A stretch of DNA of 6,450 nt from Hyphomicrobiales bacterium (lineage in GTDB: Bacteria; Pseudomonadota; Alphaproteobacteria; Rhizobiales; Beijerinckiaceae), in assembly GCA_028290595.1 (NCBI GenBank), contig JAQGJO010000544.1, forward strand, positions 1 to 6,450. Reading direction: 5' to 3'. Positions 1 to 5,952 of this stretch are shown one piece after another (the stretch's first letter is position 1; each line of letters begins with the position of its first letter). A model generated the notes under the pieces. That model ran no database searches. It worked only from the letters and a program-made list of their open reading frames with translations, and was not told the DNA's origin. Made by a program: the position numbers and the translations under genes.

Positions 1-1399
1 CCGTCGGGATGTGCAGCTCGCGGGCGATCGCGACGGCGTGCGGCGGGCCGGCGCCGCCCGATGCCACCATGACGAAGTCGCGCGGATCATAGCCCCGCTC
101 GACCGAGACCTCGCGGACCGCCAGGGACATCTTCGCGATCGCGATCTGGATGACGTCGCGCGCCGCTTGATAGACGGTCAAGCCGAGCGGCGCCGCGATG
201 CGCGCCTCCATGCCCTTGGCGGCGGCGGCGCGATCGAGGCGCATCTCGCCGCCGAGAAAATCGTCGGTGCCGATGCGGCCGAGGATGACGTTGGCGTCGG
301 TGATCGACGGCTCGGTCCCGCCGCGCGCGTAGGCGATCGGTCCGGGATCGGCGCCGGCGCTCTGCGGTCCGACCTTGAGGGCGCCGACCTCGTCGATCCA
401 GGCGATGCTGCCGCCGCCGGCGCCCACTTCGATCACATCGACCACCGGGATCATGACGGGGCAGCCGCTCTCATAGCCGCCGACGTAATAGCCCTCGGCC
501 ATCGCGGCAACGGAGTCGCGCACGAGACTGGCCTTGGCCGTCGTGCCGCCCATGTCGAACGAGATGACGTTGGCGTAACCCAGCATGCGCGCGATCTCGG
601 CGCCGGCGATGATGCCCCCGACCGGGCCTGACTCCATCATCATGACCGGCCGGCGGGCGGCGATCTCCGGCGACATCACGCCACCATTCGACTGCATGAT
701 CGACAGTTCGCCGCGAAAGCCATGTTCGTTGAGCGAGGATTCAAGCGTGCCGACATAGCCGCTGACTTTGGGACCGATATAGGCGTTGACGGAGGTCGTC
801 GAGATGCGTTCGTATTCGCGGTACTCGCGCATGATCTCATGCGACAGGGAGACATAGGCGCCATTCACCTTGCCGCGCAGGGCTTCGCCGGCAGCCCGCT
901 CATGAGCAGTGTTGGAGAATGAATGCAGGAAGCAGACGGCGACCGCTTCATATCCTTCGGCATTTATCTTGTCGGCGATCGCCGCAACTTCACCTTGATC
1001 AATCTCTTTATGGACGGCACCGCCGGCGAAAAGGCGCTCATCGACCTCGTAAATGGCGCGGCGCGGCACCAGCGGCGCCGTGCGTTCGAAGAAGAGATTA
1101 TAGGCTTGCGGGCGGTTGCCGCGGCCAATCGCGTAGACATCGCGCGTGCCCTTGGTGACCAGGAGAGCGGTGCGGGCACCCTTACGCTCGATGAGCGTGT
1201 TGATGGCCACCGTCGAGCCATGGATCAGCCTGGTGATGACGCCGATATCCATGCCGCTGCGGGTAATGCAATTGAGAACGCCGCGCACCAGGTTGTCGGG
1301 CGTCGTCAGCCTCTTCGCCTGATAGAGCCGCCCGTCGGCATCATCGAAGCCGACTAGATCTGTAAAGGTTCCACCGATATCAACCGCGACGAAAAGCAA
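1..1399 (-). CDS. HyuA-type hydantoinase/oxoprolinase-family protein, N-terminal part (runs off left edge)
   Basis: The minus strand is open without a stop from 1399 to the left edge, about 466 codons of a family usually near 690. Seen: the ASKHA phosphate-binding motif VDIGGTFTD at residues 6-14, ESGPVGG near 256, a second motif DMGGTTAK at 282-289, the family signature AGADPGP followed by RGG and TDANVILG around 336-362, and ASGGAGP at 446-452. These are hallmarks of the HyuA/oxoprolinase/acetone carboxylase beta family, which couples ATP use to opening cyclic amides or to ketone carboxylation, usually with a HyuB partner; that partner would lie beyond the left edge. The chosen start is TTG at 1397-1399, because GGGGAGG sits 7 nt upstream and the protein then begins right before the first motif. 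An in-frame ATG at 1457-1459 would add 20 residues but has no ribosome binding site. It is divergent from the LysR gene. The substrate is not deducible. Confidence 0.93.
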   Translation of the reverse strand, partial: MLFVAVDIGGTFTDLVGFDDADGRLYQAKRLTTPDNLVRGVLNCITRSGMDIGVITRLIHGSTVAINTLIERKGARTALLVTKGTRDVYAIGRGNRPQAYNLFFERTAPLVPRRAIYEVDERLFAGGAVHKEIDQGEVAAIADKINAEGYEAVAVCFLHSFSNTAHERAAGEALRGKVNGAYVSLSHEIMREYREYERISTTSVNAYIGPKVSGYVGTLESSLNEHGFRGELSIMQSNGGVMSPEIAARRPVMMMESGPVGGIIAGAEIARMLGYANVISFDMGGTTAKASLVRDSVAAMAEGYYVGGYESGCPVMIPVVDVIEVGAGGGSIAWIDEVGALKVGPQSAGADPGPIAYARGGTEPSITDANVILGRIGTDDFLGGEMRLDRAAAAKGMEARIAAPLGLTVYQAARDVIQIAIAKMSLAVREVSVERGYDPRDFVMVASGGAGPPHAVAIARELHIPT

Positions 1400-1406
1400 G
1401 CGCTCG

Positions 1407-1413
1407 CCTCCCC
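1407..1413 (-). promoter_or_regulatory. Ribosome binding site deciding the TTG start of the hyuA-like gene
   Basis: On the minus strand GGGGAGG lies 7 nt before a TTG codon, close to an ideal Shine-Dalgarno sequence. The only in-frame ATG upstream (1457-1459) is preceded by pyrimidine-rich GTCTCCCCG and no purine-rich site. This favours initiation at the rare codon TTG. Confidence 0.7.
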
Positions 1414-1448
1414 AATCATTTCGCTTATGTCGCGCTCCCAGCAGTCGT

Positions 1449-1477
1449 TTGACAATCATCGGGGAGACTTTTAGAGT
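1449..1477 (+). promoter_or_regulatory. Sigma70-type promoter of the lysR gene
   Basis: A perfect -35 hexamer TTGACA (1449-1454) is followed by exactly 17 nt and TAGAGT (1472-1477), which matches TATAAT at 4 of 6 positions. The start of transcription would fall near 1484, leaving a leader of only about 14 nt. The -10 box ends inside the inverted repeat 1476-1497, so a protein bound there would compete with RNA polymerase. Spacing and -35 match are seen; use in vivo is inferred. Confidence 0.55.
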
Positions 1478-1497
1478 AATAGTATAAAGGCTATTAC
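1476..1497. promoter_or_regulatory. Perfect inverted repeat GTAATAG-N8-CTATTAC, candidate LysR-type operator
   Basis: The two 7-bp arms (1476-1482 and 1491-1497) are perfectly complementary around an 8-nt spacer, and the right arm ends one base before the lysR ATG. The repeat covers the end of the -10 box, the predicted transcription start and the ribosome binding site AAAGG (1486-1490), which lies in the spacer. As DNA it is a candidate autorepression site. As RNA, GUAAUAG/CUAUUAC could form an AU-rich hairpin with the ribosome site in its loop, if the start site lies at or upstream of 1476. The inner symmetry is T-N12-A rather than the textbook T-N11-A of LysR sites, so the bound protein is inferred, not shown. 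Confidence 0.6.
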
Positions 1498-2403
1498 ATG
1501 AGCATCTCAGCCAGCGGCCGCCGTCTCGACGTCTTCCGGGCCATATTCGAGCGCGGTGGCGTGAACGCCGCTGCGGACTGGCTCGGAATTTCGCAGCCAT
1601 CGGTGACAGCGCACGTCCGCGCTCTGGAAAAGGAACTGGGCACCAGCCTGTTCCTGCGCCGCCGCGGCCATAAGAACGAACCCACGGCAGCGGGGGAAGC
1701 CCTCTTCAGTTATGCCTGTCAGAGCGCATCGCATCGAACCGAACTCAGCGATCAATTGCGCAAGCTCGGCGCCGAAAGCGTCAATGTCCTCTCGATCGCG
1801 GTTCAGCGCAACGTCGCAAATTATGCGATGCCACGTGGTCTTGCCTCATTCCTGAGGACCCACCCGGCTGCCCGCATCTCAATCCACAGCGAAACGCAGG
1901 AAGCGGTCGCCGATCTCTACAAGTCCGGTCGTGTCGACGCTGCCATTCTTTTTGCAGACGGCAGCCTGACGGACACGCCGTTGATCATCGGCAAACAGAA
2001 ACTCGTCCTGGTGGCAAACGCCGGCCATCCCCTGGCCAAGCGCCGCAATATCCCGGTTGAAGATCTCGCCGCCTATGCCTTCGTCGGCAGCCTCGACAAG
2101 AGCCGGTTTAGTGGCCTGATCCGCCGGGCGCTCAATTCCATCGGACTTCGAGACTATCGCGTTATCCTGCATCTGCAGGATTCCATGGCGGTCAAGAACG
2201 CCGCGCTGCACGGCATTGGCATCGCCTGCACGCTTTGGACCGTTGTGGAGGCCGAGGTCAACGACGGCCGTCTTGTCCTGCTCGACACGCGGCAACAGCT
2301 ACCGAGCCTCCTGGTCGAGGCAGTCGTACGCCCGAACATCGACGCCATCAGCCTTTGGCAGTCGCTCCTCGAAACATTGAAACGCGAGCTGGTCATTTCA
2401 TAA
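1498..2403 (+). CDS. LysR-family transcriptional regulator
   Basis: The 301-residue product has the usual length for a LysR-type regulator. Residues 8-66 form the winged helix-turn-helix: LDVFRAIFERGG, then AAADWLGISQPSVTAHVRALEKELG (10-48), then the wing LFLRRRGHK and TAAGEALF. A linker helix follows, and from about residue 90 a periplasmic-binding-protein-like effector domain with typical pieces such as RVDAAILFADG, LVLVANAGHPLA and ALHGIGIACTLW. LysR proteins act as dimers or tetramers in the cytoplasm and switch a divergent target when a small effector binds. ATG at 1498 is preceded by AAAGG at 7 nt. The divergent hyuA-like gene is the most likely target, with autoregulation through the repeat 1476-1497; the bug and ligase genes are possible further targets. 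The effector is unknown. Confidence 0.95.
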   Translation: MSISASGRRLDVFRAIFERGGVNAAADWLGISQPSVTAHVRALEKELGTSLFLRRRGHKNEPTAAGEALFSYACQSASHRTELSDQLRKLGAESVNVLSIAVQRNVANYAMPRGLASFLRTHPAARISIHSETQEAVADLYKSGRVDAAILFADGSLTDTPLIIGKQKLVLVANAGHPLAKRRNIPVEDLAAYAFVGSLDKSRFSGLIRRALNSIGLRDYRVILHLQDSMAVKNAALHGIGIACTLWTVVEAEVNDGRLVLLDTRQQLPSLLVEAVVRPNIDAISLWQSLLETLKRELVIS

Positions 2404-2459
2404 ATTCGCGAACGGCCGTGGCCAAGCGGATGGTGTCGGTCCCAGCGTCGATGCCAGGA
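2404..2459. other. Convergent gap between lysR and the Bug gene
   Basis: The two genes converge here with 56 bp between stop codons. GGCCGTGGCC at 2413-2422 could pair only as 4 bp around 2 nt and has no T-run on either side, so I see no convincing terminator. On the minus strand the gap reads as an open, protein-like tail (DPGIDAGTDTIRLAT...) in a frame different from the Bug gene, ending at TGA 2395-2393 inside the lysR 3' end. It may be the remnant of a lost gene or chance. Confidence 0.4.
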
Positions 2460-3428
2460 TCACTGCACCTCGATCTTGCCGATGCGCACCGCATCCTTCC
2501 AGGCGCTGAGCGCCGCCTCGAATGTTGCCTTGTAATCAGCCGCGTTCAAGGGACGGGTGGTTGCGCCTTGCTCGGTCAGAAACTTCTGCGTCTCAGGCAT
2601 GTTGGTGATCTCGAGCGTCCAACGCTCGAGTTGGCTCAGTATTTCGGGCGGCGTACCGGTCGGCGCCCAGACGCCCCACACGGCGACAATGTCGCCGGTC
2701 TTCGCGCCGGTGGTTTCCTTTAACGTGGGAATTCCCGGCAGGTTGGAAGACTGCATGCCCGATGAAGTGGCAAGGATTTTCACGCGGTTTTGCCGCGCTT
2801 GTCCGGTGGCATAGACGACGTCGGCGAAGGCGAAATCGATCTGCCGGCCTGTCACATCCTGCACTGCAGTCGCGGTCGCCTTGTAGCCGACATAGGTCGC
2901 CTCCGCGCCGATAGCGTTCAGGTAGAGCGCGGCCGACGCGATTGCGCTGCCGGTGGCTGCGCCATAAGTGGCGCGGCCACCTTTCGACTTGATGAGCGCC
3001 GTGAGGTCCGCGACAGAGTTGATTCCTGCATCGGGAGCGACAACCAGAACGAACGGTGTTTCGGCGAAACCGGCAATCGGGACGATATCCTTCTGCACAT
3101 CGATTGGCAGTTTCTGAAACAGGGCAGCATTCCCGGCCGTGCCGACCGTGGCGGAAAACATGATCGTCAGTCCATCCGGCTTGGCGTGCCCAGTGGCCTC
3201 GAGCGAGAGATTGCCCGAAGCTCCGACCTTGTTCTCCACCACGAACGTCCCGCCGGATAGTTTGCCAAGTTTGTCCGCATACCAGCGCGTCATGATGTCG
3301 GCGCCACCCCCGGCAGCAAAGCCAAGCATGATGCGCACCGGCCGGTCCGGATAGGCAGCAGCCGCGGGCGCGGATTGGGCGAAGACGACAGCGGTGGTTA
3401 GGCAGGCGGCTGCGATACGGGCGAACAT
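2460..3428 (-). CDS. Bug/TctC-family tripartite tricarboxylate transporter solute-binding protein
   Basis: The 322-residue product matches the family length. A signal peptide (FARIAAACLTTAVVFAQSAPAAAA, cut near residue 25) leads into YPDRPVRIMLGFAAGGGADIMTRW (26-49), the family's N-terminal signature, then VENKVGASGN (64-73) and PDGLTIMFSATVGT, whose loops cradle the ligand carboxylate in known Bug structures. Later segments DIVPIAGFAETPFVLVV, GDIVAVWGVWAPTGTPPEI and the final helix EAALSAWKDAVR are also typical. It would act in the periplasm and bind a small organic acid or related solute. No TctA/TctB membrane genes lie in the window, so it is an orphan binder, as most Bug proteins are. The ATG at 3426-3428 has AGAGGA 6 nt upstream. 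The gene is divergent from the ligase and convergent with lysR. Ligand unknown. Confidence 0.95.
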   Translation of the reverse strand: MFARIAAACLTTAVVFAQSAPAAAAYPDRPVRIMLGFAAGGGADIMTRWYADKLGKLSGGTFVVENKVGASGNLSLEATGHAKPDGLTIMFSATVGTAGNAALFQKLPIDVQKDIVPIAGFAETPFVLVVAPDAGINSVADLTALIKSKGGRATYGAATGSAIASAALYLNAIGAEATYVGYKATATAVQDVTGRQIDFAFADVVYATGQARQNRVKILATSSGMQSSNLPGIPTLKETTGAKTGDIVAVWGVWAPTGTPPEILSQLERWTLEITNMPETQKFLTEQGATTRPLNAADYKATFEAALSAWKDAVRIGKIEVQ

Positions 3429-3434
3429 GGCGTT

Positions 3435-3440
3435 TCCTCT
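3435..3440 (-). promoter_or_regulatory. Ribosome binding site of the Bug gene
   Basis: On the minus strand AGAGGA lies 6 nt before the ATG at 3428. A second purine-rich AGAGGAG lies about ten bases further upstream and is too far to serve this ATG. This supports the chosen start, which also gives a complete signal peptide. Confidence 0.75.
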
Positions 3441-3452
3441 TAGCTCCTCTTG

Positions 3453-3492
3453 GCCGACAGACGGCTTGTCCTTTTAGCCGCCCATCGCGGCT
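3453..3492 (-). other. Two tandem small hairpins in the Bug leader
   Basis: Inverted repeats GCCG-N5-CGGC (3453-3456/3462-3465) and AGCCGC-N5-GCGGCT (3476-3481/3487-3492) both have 5-nt loops and would fold in the leader of the Bug transcript if it starts at the AT-rich island. On the minus strand the second stem is followed by AAAAGG, not by a T-run, so it is not a terminator. Function unknown; they may affect mRNA stability or may be incidental. Confidence 0.35.
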
Positions 3493-3587
3493 GCAACAAT
3501 GGCACGCGAAAGCTGCTTGCGGCCGTTTGCAGGAAGACCATCGACCGGGTTGCGAGAAACCGAGAGCAAGAAACGAAAGAAGGACGC

Positions 3588-3614
3588 TTGTAATATTATA
3601 GGGTTTTGTATAAA
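3588..3614. promoter_or_regulatory. AT-rich island with divergent promoter-like boxes
   Basis: On the minus strand TATAAT (3600-3595) is a perfect -10 box for the Bug gene, but its -35 partner 17 nt upstream (GTTTCA) is weak, and the leader would be about 160 nt. On the plus strand TTGTAA (3588-3593) and TATAAA (3609-3614) resemble -35 and -10 boxes with a short 15-nt spacing. The island also contains the palindrome TAATATTA (3591-3598) and an inverted repeat TTATA-N8-TATAA (3596-3613). A shared regulator site for both genes is plausible; exact start points cannot be read. Confidence 0.4.
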
Positions 3615-3737
3615 AAATGAAACAGAATTGATCGCCAGCCCGCCTGCCAGCCACAAATGGCTTACTTTTATGCACTGTTCTGCTGCTTCCGCATGTATCG
3701 AAAGTGGAAGGCACGCGCTCCGGGTTTCAAATAACCG

Positions 3738-5396
3738 ATGTCGAATACACTGCTCACGCTCTTTCATACCGACCGCTATCAGGACTATTACCGCACCGGC
3801 TTCTGGCGCGATGACACCGTCTATGCGCTCGCCCGGGCTCATGCGGAGCGCGCACCCGACCGCATCGCGGTCCGCAGCGCACAGGGCGACCTGACCTATC
3901 GTGAATTGCTGACACAGGCGGATGCATTCGCCAGCGATCTCGCCAGCCGGGGCGTGATTGCCGGACAGCGCGTCGCCGTCTGGCTGCCAAGCCGGCCGGA
4001 AACCGTGATTGCATTGCTGGCCTGCAGCCGCAACGGCTACATCTGTTGCCCGTCGCTGCATCGCGACCACACGGTGGGTGACATTGTCGGCTTGCTCAAG
4101 CGCATGCGTGCCGCCGCAATCGTTGCCGAGGCCGGCTATGGCGCCGACGCCGAGAAGCACGATCTGTTCACGCAAGTGTCGGATATCGAGACGGTCCGGC
4201 ACGTTTATCGGCTCGCGAAGGGCATTGCGGGCCGGCGGCCCGGCATTGTCTCCACATCATCGAATGTAACCCCGTCGTTCGCGGCACAGAACGCCAACCG
4301 CATTCTCTATCTCGCCTTCACTTCCGGCACGACCGGCGAGCCCAAGGGTGTGATGCACAGCGACAATACGCTGCTCGCCAATGCCCGTGCGCTATCGAGC
4401 GACTGGAATATCAACGATCAGTCCGTCGTCTATTCCCTCAGCCCGCTCAGTCACAATCTTGGCTTCGGCGCCATGATCATGGCGCTCGGCGTCGGCGGGC
4501 AGCTCGTCATTCACGATCTGCCGCGCGGCGCCAGCCTGGTGGACCGGTTGATCGACACCGGCGCGACCTTCCTCGTCGGTGTCCCCACCCATGCCATCGA
4601 TCTCCTCGCCGAGGTGAAGGCGCGCAATCTTTCCGGCATCGGCAAGCTGCAGGGCTTTCGCATCTCCGGCGCTTCGGCACCGCAAGAAATGGTCGCCGAC
4701 CTGCTCAAATACGGCATCATTCCGCAGAGCGGCTATGGCATGACCGAGACCTGCTCGCATCAGTATACCCTGCCCGATGACGACCCGAAGCTGATCGTCG
4801 AAAGCTGCGGAAAGTCCTGTCCCGGTTACGAAATCCGCATCTTCGATCGTGAGGACCAGAACCGCGAAGTGGCGGCGCGCGAGATCGGCCAGATCGGCGG
4901 CCGTGGCGCCAGCCTGATGCTCGGCTATTTCGACGACCAGATGGCCACGGAAGACTCCTTCAATCGCGACGGCTGGTTCATGACCGGCGATCTCGGCTGG
5001 GTCGACGAGAATGGCTACCTGCGCATCACCGGCCGCAAGAAGGATGTGATCATCCGCGGCGGCCACAATATTTATCCGGCAAAGATCGAAGCACTGGCAT
5101 CGACGCATGATGCCATCAAGCGCGTCGCCGCCGTGCCGGTGCCCGATCAACGGCTGGGCGAGCGCGTCTGTCTCGCCGTCATGTTCCAGCCCGGCAAGGC
5201 TGCAAGAGTCGAGGATATTCTTCAGCATCTCGATGATGCCGGCCTGTCAAAATACGATATGCCGGAATATTTCCTGCAGCTCGACGAGATTCCGCTGACG
5301 GCGAGCGGCAAGATGCGCAAGCGCGACCTCGTCGATTGGATCGCTGAAGGGCGCGCCAAGCCGACAGCGATACGCTGGCAGGTCAAAGCCGGATGA
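3738..5396 (+). CDS. AMP-forming acyl-CoA/aryl-CoA ligase (ANL superfamily)
   Basis: The 552-residue protein has the full set of adenylate-forming motifs: the ATP loop TSGTTGEPKG at 195-204, GYGMTET at 332-338, TGDLGWVDENGYL from 416, the hinge GRKKD at 432-436 followed by GGHNIYPAKIE, and the C-terminal catalytic lysine in TASGKMRK (K525). It would adenylate a carboxylic acid and pass it to CoA in the cytoplasm. There is no carrier-protein or second domain, so a stand-alone CoA ligase is more likely than a peptide-synthetase module. The N-terminus (YYRTGFWRDDTVYALARAHAE) resembles the cyclohexanecarboxylate/dihydroxybenzoate ligase branch, but the acid cannot be assigned. ATG 3738 is forced on the 5' side by an in-frame TAA at 3732-3734, although no good ribosome binding site precedes it. 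Its stop overlaps the thioesterase start, so the pair forms an operon. Confidence 0.95.
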   Translation: MSNTLLTLFHTDRYQDYYRTGFWRDDTVYALARAHAERAPDRIAVRSAQGDLTYRELLTQADAFASDLASRGVIAGQRVAVWLPSRPETVIALLACSRNGYICCPSLHRDHTVGDIVGLLKRMRAAAIVAEAGYGADAEKHDLFTQVSDIETVRHVYRLAKGIAGRRPGIVSTSSNVTPSFAAQNANRILYLAFTSGTTGEPKGVMHSDNTLLANARALSSDWNINDQSVVYSLSPLSHNLGFGAMIMALGVGGQLVIHDLPRGASLVDRLIDTGATFLVGVPTHAIDLLAEVKARNLSGIGKLQGFRISGASAPQEMVADLLKYGIIPQSGYGMTETCSHQYTLPDDDPKLIVESCGKSCPGYEIRIFDREDQNREVAAREIGQIGGRGASLMLGYFDDQMATEDSFNRDGWFMTGDLGWVDENGYLRITGRKKDVIIRGGHNIYPAKIEALASTHDAIKRVAAVPVPDQRLGERVCLAVMFQPGKAARVEDILQHLDDAGLSKYDMPEYFLQLDEIPLTASGKMRKRDLVDWIAEGRAKPTAIRWQVKAG

Positions 5397-5812
5397 CGGA
5401 CGATCGCAGCACCGCACTCGCGCGCCTGCGCGAAGAGATGGAACGCCCACCGTACCATCATGTGCTGCAGCCGCAGGCCATGGACGTAGATCCCGCCGCC
5501 GGCACAGTGACCATCGCCCTCAACTATCGCGACGGGCTCGCACGCGCGCCCAACGAAAAGTCATTTCATGGCGGTGTCATCGCCGCGCTGATCGACCTCG
5601 CCGGCCATGCCGCGGTGGCCGTCAAGATCGGCAGGATGGCGCCGACCATCGATCTGCGCATCGATTATCTGCGTCCCTCCGACGGCGCCGATCTCATCGC
5701 AAAAGCGCGGCTGCTCAAGGCCGGCCGCACAGTGGCGCGCGTCGACATCGACGTCACCGATACCCAAGGCCGGCTCATCGCCATCGGCCGCGGCAGTTTC
5801 AGCACAGCATAA
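5393..5812 (+). CDS. PaaI-type hotdog-fold acyl-CoA thioesterase
   Basis: The 139-residue product has the length and pattern of the PaaI/4HBT hotdog family: FHGGVIAALIDLAGHAA at 58-74, with H59-G60-G61 and the likely catalytic acid D68 on the central helix, then TIDLRIDYLRPSDG (strand and loop typical of the family) and a final strand ending in GRGSFSTA. Such enzymes hydrolyse acyl- or aryl-CoA thioesters as dimers or tetramers in the cytoplasm. Its ATG overlaps the ligase TGA (ATGA, 5393-5396), which points to translational coupling and a shared role. It probably frees CoA from wrong or stalled thioesters made by the ligase, or completes the pathway. It has only a weak ribosome site of its own. 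The exact thioester is not known. Confidence 0.93.
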   Translation: MTDDRSTALARLREEMERPPYHHVLQPQAMDVDPAAGTVTIALNYRDGLARAPNEKSFHGGVIAALIDLAGHAAVAVKIGRMAPTIDLRIDYLRPSDGADLIAKARLLKAGRTVARVDIDVTDTQGRLIAIGRGSFSTA

Positions 5813-5952
5813 GGGCAACAGAAGTAAGCACCGTGCCGGCAATTTGCGCAGCGGACCGCCTTGTCATTTTTTGGGATATGTACTTATATTATAATAATGC
5901 AATATTTTTGGTACAGTTCCGGTGCCAGCCACTTGCAGCGCTCAGGAGTCCG
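5813..5952. promoter_or_regulatory. Intergenic region upstream of the ABC binding-protein gene
   Basis: This 140-bp gap begins with ordinary GC-rich DNA, then a T6 run (5867-5872) and an AT-rich island (5876-5909), then the ribosome site. GCGGACCGC (5851-5859) precedes the T-run but can pair only 3 bp around 3 nt, so I do not call a terminator. The thioesterase transcript may therefore read into the next gene, with an extra internal promoter. Confidence 0.5.
5861..5890 (+). promoter_or_regulatory. Putative promoter of the ABC binding-protein gene
   Basis: TTGTCA (5861-5866, 5 of 6 matches to the -35 consensus) is followed after 18 nt by TATATT (5885-5890, 5 of 6 to the -10 consensus). A perfect TATAAT at 5890-5895 is too far (23 nt) from the same -35 box. 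Transcription would start near 5897, about 55 nt before the ATG. A 10-bp palindrome TATTATAATA (5887-5896) overlaps the -10 box and could be an operator. Confidence 0.45.

Larger units (their letters stand above)
1400..1497. promoter_or_regulatory. Divergent control region between the hyuA-like gene and the lysR gene
   Basis: This 98-bp gap separates two divergent genes, the classic arrangement in which a LysR-type protein controls its neighbour and itself. The plus side has a clear promoter (1449-1477) and an inverted repeat (1476-1497). On the minus side, TTGTCA (1455-1450) overlaps the plus-strand -35 box and could serve the hyuA-like gene. Its -10 partner is poor (GACATA, 18 nt away), which would suit a promoter needing activation. 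That minus-strand promoter is speculative. Confidence 0.6.
3429..3737. promoter_or_regulatory. Divergent intergenic region between the Bug gene and the acyl-CoA ligase
   Basis: This 309-bp gap holds no convincing gene. Near the Bug start are two small hairpins (3453-3465 and 3476-3492). In the middle, 3588-3620 is a sharply AT-rich island with promoter-like boxes on both strands. Towards the ligase there are two copies of GCCAGCC (3634-3640, 3646-3652) and a small inverted repeat AGCCA-CAAA-TGGCT (3649-3662). The overall base composition is poorer in G+C than the flanking genes, as expected for a regulatory stretch. Confidence 0.6.

Noticed and set aside
11..631. 206-codon plus-strand open frame
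   Set aside because: It lies antisense to the hyuA-like gene, has an Asp/Arg/Ala/Gly-rich low-complexity product typical of shadow frames in GC-rich DNA, and shows no family motif.
1413..1459. CAATCAT repeated at 1413-1419 and 1453-1459, 40 bp apart
   Set aside because: A 7-bp direct repeat is too short to be meaningful, and the flanks do not match.
3649..3670. AGCCA-CAAA-TGGCT followed by TACTTTTA, terminator-like
   Set aside because: The stem is only 5 bp and the T-stretch is interrupted; it lies upstream of the ligase with no gene to terminate on the plus strand.
2593..3714. 373-codon minus-strand open frame overlapping the Bug gene
   Set aside because: It is the out-of-frame shadow of the Bug gene: Arg/Cys/His-rich product, no motif, and the overlapping frame encodes a full Bug protein with signal peptide.
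3474..4202. 242-codon minus-strand open frame reaching into the intergenic region
   Set aside because: Most of it is antisense to the ligase N-terminus, and its remaining part crosses the AT-rich regulatory island; there is no ribosome site or recognisable domain.
4392..5228. 278-codon minus-strand open frame
   Set aside because: It is antisense to the acyl-CoA ligase, whose frame carries all adenylation motifs; the antisense product is Ala/Asp-rich without domain features.
5851..5872. Possible terminator after the thioesterase (GCGGACCGC then a T6 run)
   Set aside because: Only a 3-bp stem with a 3-nt loop can form, and the T-run is 7 nt away from it.
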